This document shows, piece by piece, positions 58,458 through 64,000 of a stretch of 64,000 bases of DNA. The notes beneath the pieces are model-generated. The model was not told the DNA's origin. It searched no databases and was given only the letters and a program-made list of their open reading frames with translations. The stretch is from the NCBI GenBank assembly GCA_039654915.1, contig CM077598.1:75172041-75236040 (forward strand), in the 5' to 3' direction. Position 1 is the first letter of the stretch. Each line of letters opens with the position of its first letter. This DNA is from Aquilaria yunnanensis. Lineage: Eukaryota; Streptophyta; Magnoliopsida; Malvales; Thymelaeaceae. The translations under genes were made by a program, and so were the position numbers.

Positions 58458-60544
58458 CTAAGGAATCTCGGCGTCCTGGGAGCCACCAGCTCCTGCGTCC
58501 TTTTCCACCACCTTTGGCATTGGGAAAGAAGAAGGCAAGTTCAGGTGCTCAATCTTGGACCAAGACCACCGAGGCCCCTCGGGATTGTTTAAGGCCTCCA
58601 AGAAAGAGAGGTCCAGATCTGGGAACCTCCGAAGAACTTGGTGCCGAGCGAGGCAAAACCCGTCCTGGAAACAAACCTTGGTCATCTGGTCGGATTTATC
58701 TTTCTCGACCCCAAGGTCCTTAAGGTCCTTCTTCAGATCTGCGACCTCCTTCTTCAGTGCCTTCATCTTCTTCTTCTTCGGCTACTTCTTCAAAGAATCA
58801 ACCTCGCCTTGGAGCGCAGCCTTCTCAGCAAACACCTTTGCCAGGACAACCTCAGCCTCTGACTTCTCCTTTTGATGGGCCTCATTCGTCGAGACCAGCT
58901 CCGCCACCTGGGAGCCGAGGTCATAAATTTTCTAGGAGGAGTCCTTCAAAAGTTCCTCTTTTTCTTTTAGGAATTCCTCCCGGACGGTAGCAACTTCCTT
59001 CTCTGTAGCTTGAGCCAGCTGCGTGTTCTTGGCAGCCAATTCCGAGCACGTGGCCTTAGTTTTTTCTATGACTTCTAAGGCCGAGACTCGGAATGCCGCC
59101 TGCCTCGCCACCCGAACTCTGAGGAAACCAGCGTACCCCAGCAGCTGCAAAGAAATAATGGCAAAGTTAGTAAGGCAAAAAAGAGAGCCAAATACTTAGA
59201 AGAAATCAAAAGGAAAAAGAAAGGCGAGAAGCATACCTGGGCAGCATGTTCGGAAACTTTTGCGACGAGGGAATCGTTGCCCGGGTGATCCTCCGCAATG
59301 GCCCTAAAGGAGGCCTCGGTAAGGATCCCTTTCGAGATCTCTTTGGCCATTTGCTGGCAGTCTCCAGAGTACAAATTCATGTCCTCCGTAAACGACCAGA
59401 AAGGCTCCTTCAGGATCTTCCCCTTCGGGATACGGGCATCCCGAAGGGCTCACTTTCGGGCATGCTCAGCTGCCCAACCCAGAGTAAGTAACTCCCCTGC
59501 ACGGCAAATCAAAAACCTGGTCAAGGCAAGTAAATCTCAAAATTCAAAAAAAGTGAAGGCATCACAGTTCGCTAGAAAATGAACCTGGTGGCACTTCGGC
59601 CACATCGTCGTCAGAATCCAAAACCTCCTCGGTAGAAATCCCCTTGCCTTTGCTCTTGCGCCGCTCCTCGGCAGAAGAGGCCTCCACCAAGGCATCCAGA
59701 AGAGCTTGTGACGAGGTAGGACTCCGAGGAGGGCCGTCGGTCGGAGGGACGTCGGCAGCAACCTCGAGCGGCGGAGCGGCGGCAACTTCGGGCTCTCCGC
59801 TTACCTCCTCAAGAACTTCCAGCTTAGGAGGTGGAATAGTCTTCTTCGCCCGTTTAGAAGAAGGCCCACTCCTAGTCACTTTCCGCCTTCGGGAGACGGC
59901 CTTCTTCGTAGATAACTTGTAGAAGGCAGCAGTGTCGTCGCGCATCTTTGGAAAAGAAAGAAGACATCAGTGTGAGTCCAAGATGAAATTATAACAAAGG
60001 GAATCGAAGATAACTTACGCTCATAAAAAGTTTCCTAAGTAACTTTATCCCGAAGGAGTTGAACCAGCCAGGAGTCTTTCCCAGCGATGGCAGGAGCCGG
60101 CATCCCAAGGTCCGTCTTGTGCTCCTTCACTACCCCTAGCTCCCGAAGAACCTCCTCGGTCATCATCTTCCAATTGATGGGGAAGGGGTAGAGAGAGTGT
60201 GAAGGGACCTCGAAATCCCAGTCGGAGACGGCTCGGATATGTCTGTCGAAGTCCACGAATAGGGAGCCAACTCGGGAGTCAGCATTATCCTCGGATCTAC
60301 GACGTCCATCTCCAGCCTTCCCCGAGCCCACTTGGTCGAAACATGCGACCAGGCCTCCTCCATCTTCAGAAAGAAAAACTTTTGTTGCCACCCTCCCCAG
60401 CTGTCCTTAGTGGCAAAAGTGAACATATACCTTTTGCTCCTTGATCCCCGAGGTAGCATAAAGTAAAAGCCACCCTTCGGGACCACGAAGAGATTATAGT
60501 ACTGCATAAAGATAGTGAAGTGGGGTTCTATTTTGAAGACGCCA
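58458..60544 (-). pseudogene. aORF of element E, end of exon 1 to exon 4
   Basis: Predicted pieces on the minus strand: exon 1 end 60544-60019, exon 2 59947-59585, exon 3 59496-59237 (260 bases), exon 4 59144-58458. Exon 2 has RRRK and KRAKK basic clusters; exon 4 is a coiled coil ending with DGFCLARHQVLRRFPDLD. Intron 1 has GTAAGT at its start, but the acceptor reads CAA instead of CAG, so splicing there would fail. Stops in exon 4 near 58932 and 58784. The upstream part continues at 63865 after solo LTR G. Confidence 0.82.
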
Positions 60545-63500
60545 TGTTAGGCACCTCCTAAGTGCTTGGCTTAGGCCAAGGAAAAACAAAGAAAGTGAGA
60601 GAAAACAGAAAGGGAAGAAAGAGGAGTCATGGAGACTGGCACAGTGGCCTATGTGCAAAACAGGAGACTTTTAGGACTTAATTGCACATGGGAAATGTAC
60701 ATTTGGAAGACTGATAGAGAACTAAAAAAAAAAAAAAGGGGGACTAAACTGTGCACCAAGTTAAGTGCTACAAGTGAAACCACAAGATTAAAGATGGCAA
60801 TTGTGGCCATGCAAACTTTTGTGATGGCTAGTGCAAGACTGGACCATTTTTGGGAGACAATAATGATTACTAGTCATATCCTTGTCTTCCACTAAGTACA
60901 CTATTCACTAGTTAGCTAAACAAACTAACTAGTTGATTATTAGTTCATGGCCGGTTATGCCATGGTTTTATATCACCTTGGTACTTGTGTTGTTTAATTG
61001 CTTGGCAATTTGAGCCATGGGTGGAGTTAAGTGTCCATTTGAGTACAAGTTGGAGTGGCGGCTTTGTGCTCTAGTGGACTTAAGGGCTCTAATGCGCCAT
61101 GCAAAGAAATGGAAGCCAAGTTAACATTTTGGCTAACTAAAAGCATTTGTGTTCGGCCGAAACAAGCTAAGTCTTTGTTCATTTCGGGCTTCCCTTGTCT
61201 TTGCGAAATCGAGAGCACCTTTGAGAGTTCCTTCATAAATTGATTTTGAATTCCAAAGAAATTTGAAGGCTTTAGGAGATTCAAGCTTGAGAAGGAGTGT
61301 TTCGGTTCTTGTTTGCTTGGAATCAAAGTTGGAACTTGGAGATTGAAGAAGAACCGAGCCAACCAAGCTAGGGTTCTTGAGGTAACTTCAATGTTTCCTT
61401 GAATTCATGGTAGTTCTTCCATGTACAAGGAACTTAAGTGTTTATTTGAAGCTATGTTAAGCTAAATGAGCAAAGTATGTCTCGGTTTGGAAGTGGATTG
61501 TTGGCCGAATGCGTTCTTGGTGTTCTTCTTAGAGTTCATGGAAATTAATCGATGTATGATGCTTGTTGATGCTTGTTTAACCTTGTGATAGGTTGTTGTG
61601 GTGAAGGACACCAAATTTGTGGAAGTTAGCGTGTTGGCCGAAAGGTGGATTTGAGGTAATCCATGTTCTATCTTTAATCACATGGCATTGATGCCATGAA
61701 CCATGCTTATTGATGCATTGGTGTATGTGTGTTGGCTTGGATTAAGTGAAGAACATGTGTATGTGAAGTTGGTATCATGGCCGAAAGTATGGAATGGTAT
61801 AATACGATGTGTTACCATGGATTACATGGTACTTATGCCATGAGCATTGTTATTTGATGGCCATAAGATCATGAAGTGTGTTAGTGGATAAATGACATCA
61901 ATGTGCATAGTTGGGCAATGTGGCCGAGAACTTGGGCTAAAGTACTTGAGTATGCTTGCTTGGTTACATGGCATTTGTGCCATGAATAAGTTTAGTGGAG
62001 GTTTACATGCTCATGTAGTAAACAAGAATGTTGGGTAATGTAACGATGTGAAAATGTGTACTTTGGCCGAGAGATTAATACATGGTAACATAGTGCATTT
62101 CACTTGATGGCTTGGTAATACTACCATGGATATGACTTATTATGGGCAGTACATGTATATGGAATAATGGCACTTTGGCCGAGAGCTTAAGTGTATATGT
62201 GGGTCATAGTGTTCTTCATATGGTCATGGTATTTTGGGTCCATGAGTTGTGTAATGATGCCTATGTGTTGTCAGGCTAGGCATTGGAATTGAAGAGCACT
62301 TGGACATTGAAACTTGGTTGAGACCGAGAGCTAATTGAGGTAGGGTTCACTGACACTTGTTCTGCTTGGTACTGTATACCATGATACAAGTGTCTAGAGT
62401 GGCTAAGTGATGGTTAATTGTGCCATATGACCTTAGCTACTGGATGGGCATATTGTGGTTACTTATTTGGTTGTTGATTAGCTAATTAACTATGGTACAT
62501 GTGCTAGAAATGCAAGTAAATGTGGCCTATTTGCTTGGCATTTTGGGAGCTCCTAATGGAATTGGTATTTTGGTAAGTTTGTGTGCAAGAAATGCACATG
62601 AGTACATGTATGGATGGATATGGCCGAGAGCCACTTTGTGAAGTGTGTGTGTGTACTTGTGTGCTTTGGTGAATTTCTTGTGCATGCTGACCCTTAAGTG
62701 AGTTACTTCCTATAATTGTGTATTTTGGTATATGTCTATGCCTGTTTTCTTGTCTTTGTGTCTGTTTTGCAGGATGAGCTAATGAACTGGAGGTTAAGCT
62801 TGAGTGAACTCTCAGCTTAACTAAATAGACTCATTTGAGTTGTTTATATATAGATGTGAATCCTACTGAGTTATATGCTCACTGCCCATTCTCTATTTTC
62901 AGGCAAAGATATTCGGCCTGAGTAGGACTAAGCTGCTTGTGTGTGTGCTTAGTGTTTATATTTGCTTGCTTTCCAAGGTATGTGCCAATGTGTGCTTGGC
63001 TTAGCAGTTGGTTTTCATTACAAGTCTTATTCTTTATTGGCCGAGACTTATGGTTAGAGTTTGCAGGCAGTAGTGGAGACTTGTCTAGGGGGAGCTATGG
63101 ATATGTGGACTATGGCCTTGATCATAGTGTTTGCCTTTATGACCATGAACCAAGCCATTGGGCTAGTTTTGCAGTGTGTGCTCCTGTATGGCATACTTAA
63201 GGTCTTGTTTGACCATTAGGAGACATGGCTTGTAATAACTTGGCATATGTACTTTTGGATTCTCTTGGCTTGTAGCCATGTTTTGGACTACTAGGTAGAC
63301 TACTCTTTTGGTGTATATATGTGTAGTCATTTGTGCCTAGACTTATTATGTTTGGATGGGTTTTGTATGCCAAGTTATGTATGGACTATGGATGGCTTAA
63401 TGCTTGCTTATGTTTATGTGATTATGGGCCATTGTTTGGCATGTTCATGTGATGATGGGCTTTGTTTCATGAAGATTAATGGTATAAGCATATGTACAAG

Positions 63501-63859
63501 TGTTGACCGAATGCATCATGTATATCTTGCATATGGTTTTCAAACCTCTAAACCAACCTTGTGGGCTTCTTGGCTGCCATATAGTTAGCACACATGATGC
63601 ACACTATGTATGCACTAAAATTGCATTAGGTGAATCCTTGCTTGTAGGGCAAGTTAAGGGTTTGGGCCTTGCCCTTGCTGCGAGTTGTTATTGAAGTTAT
63701 TAAAGCCACCTGGGCCACCTCCCAGGCCTCTTAACTTAAGAAAATAAGACTTAAAAGTTGCCATTTCTTGCTTGGCCGAGAATTAGAAACCCAGTTTCAA
63801 GTTGGGCTGGTGGTTTTAAGTTAGTAACTTTTAAGCCAGGGCCTGAGTGAGGTGTGACA
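60545..63859 (+). mobile_element. Solo LTR G (3.3 kb), inverted copy of B
   Basis: TGTTAGGCACC...GGTGTGACA, exact CGCCA duplications at 60540-60544 and 63860-63864. The reverse complement follows B along its whole length, and G lacks element A, so it gives the empty site. It contains (near 61500-62330) seven units of a periodic array. A TATA-like TTTATATATAG near 62842 supports plus orientation with a long upstream part. Homopolymers differ from B. Its short open frames have no recognisable domain. Confidence 0.87.
61490..62340. repeat. About 140-bp periodic units in solo LTR G
   Basis: The word TTGGCCGAAAG or TTGGCCGAGAG recurs near 61501, 61635, 61779, 61921, 62065, 62178 and 62325 (as ACCGAGAG). 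Between them are inverted repeats such as CATGGCATTGATGCCATG (about 61681) and CATGGCATTTGTGCCATG (about 61967). The array lies upstream of the TATA-like box. The matching array in B shows it predates the two insertions. Confidence 0.72.
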
Positions 63860-63864
63860 CGCCA

Positions 63865-64000
63865 CACATACAGAGGAAGGCGTTAAAATAGTAGTACGAG
63901 TTCGGCGGAAGTTGATTTACGGCAATGCCATGGAATTGGAAAAAGTCACAAATCATCTTCAGAGGAGGGTACCGAAGTCCGGCCTTCAGTTGGGCTCGGA
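63865..64000 (-). pseudogene. aORF of element E, exon 1 upstream piece
   Basis: Continues exon 1 from 60544 on the other side of solo LTR G. The minus strand gives the conserved block around LKAGLRYPP, an AVNQLPP-like piece and the start of FLCMCG, which G splits. The start codon lies beyond the window. Confidence 0.85.

Larger units (their letters stand above)
3977..64000 (+). mobile_element. Element E: outermost Tat Ty3/gypsy retrotransposon, 3' end outside the window
   Basis: The 5' LTR starts at 3977 (left duplication would be CCTAC, 3972-3976). Its parts are, in order: LTR 3977-4835, gag 4804-5162 and 7855-9190, protease 9191-9763, RT 9764-10551, rest of RT with RNase H and aRNH 47529-48825, integrase 48826-49152 and 57301-58134, and on the minus strand aORF 58458-60544 and 63865-64000. 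Guests F, C, I and G are removed exactly by their target duplications and the reading resumes at the expected codon each time. The 3' LTR is not in view. Many stop codons; old and inactive. Confidence 0.93.

Overview
The window is plant repeat DNA with no host gene that I can recognise. It is a nest of LTR retrotransposons, nearly all Ty3/gypsy elements of the Tat type. The diagnostic features are a gag with a C-X2-H-X4-H-X4-C knuckle, a DDGS protease, a YVDD reverse transcriptase, a second archaeal-type RNase H (aRNH) between the ordinary RNase H and the integrase, and an extra gene (here aORF) on the opposite strand between pol and the 3' LTR. Tat elements are typical of seed plants, and the density suggests heterochromatin. 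The species cannot be told.

Layout, solved from TG...CA ends and 5-bp target duplications. The left edge (1-3976) holds two clipped reversed LTRs, a degenerate LTR relic, and a broken aORF gene (called L here) carrying a solo LTR (M, 1574-2341). Element E (+ strand) begins at 3977 and runs past the window end. All later insertions lie in E or in its guests. In E: solo LTR F (5163-7849, gag), element C (10552-47523, reversed, in RT), solo LTR I (49153-57295, integrase), solo LTR G (60545-63859, aORF). In C: solo LTR B (13904-28400, aORF), solo LTR N (33488-34354, gag), element D (35875-47049, in the 5' LTR). In B: element A (16720-27861). In I: element J (49647-56368, reversed, internally deleted). 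The deepest chain is L > E > C > B > A. Ten insertions have both duplications in view and all ten match exactly. LTR divergence counted by eye (A least, J and D more, C most) fits the nesting order.

How one element works: the LTR promoter (TATA, with an ACACGTGT box upstream) makes the genomic RNA. Gag-pol starts at an ATG inside the last bases of the 5' LTR and reads through the primer-binding site. Gag, protease, RT, RNase H, aRNH and integrase follow. After pol comes an array of short palindromes, then the convergent aORF gene with four exons, three small introns and its own TATA promoter beside the 3' polypurine tract. Its product looks like a nuclear coiled-coil protein with an N-terminal domain of the plant 'putative gypsy type transposon' family. 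The introns lie on the strand opposite to the genomic RNA, so reverse transcription would not remove them.

Every copy is broken. A and D are closest to intact (A: two 1-base deletions in gag-pol and one stop in aORF). No tRNA, rRNA, CRISPR or bacterial feature was seen. Boundaries of the nested elements are given to the base; exon borders are predictions from GT-AG positions and from comparing copies.
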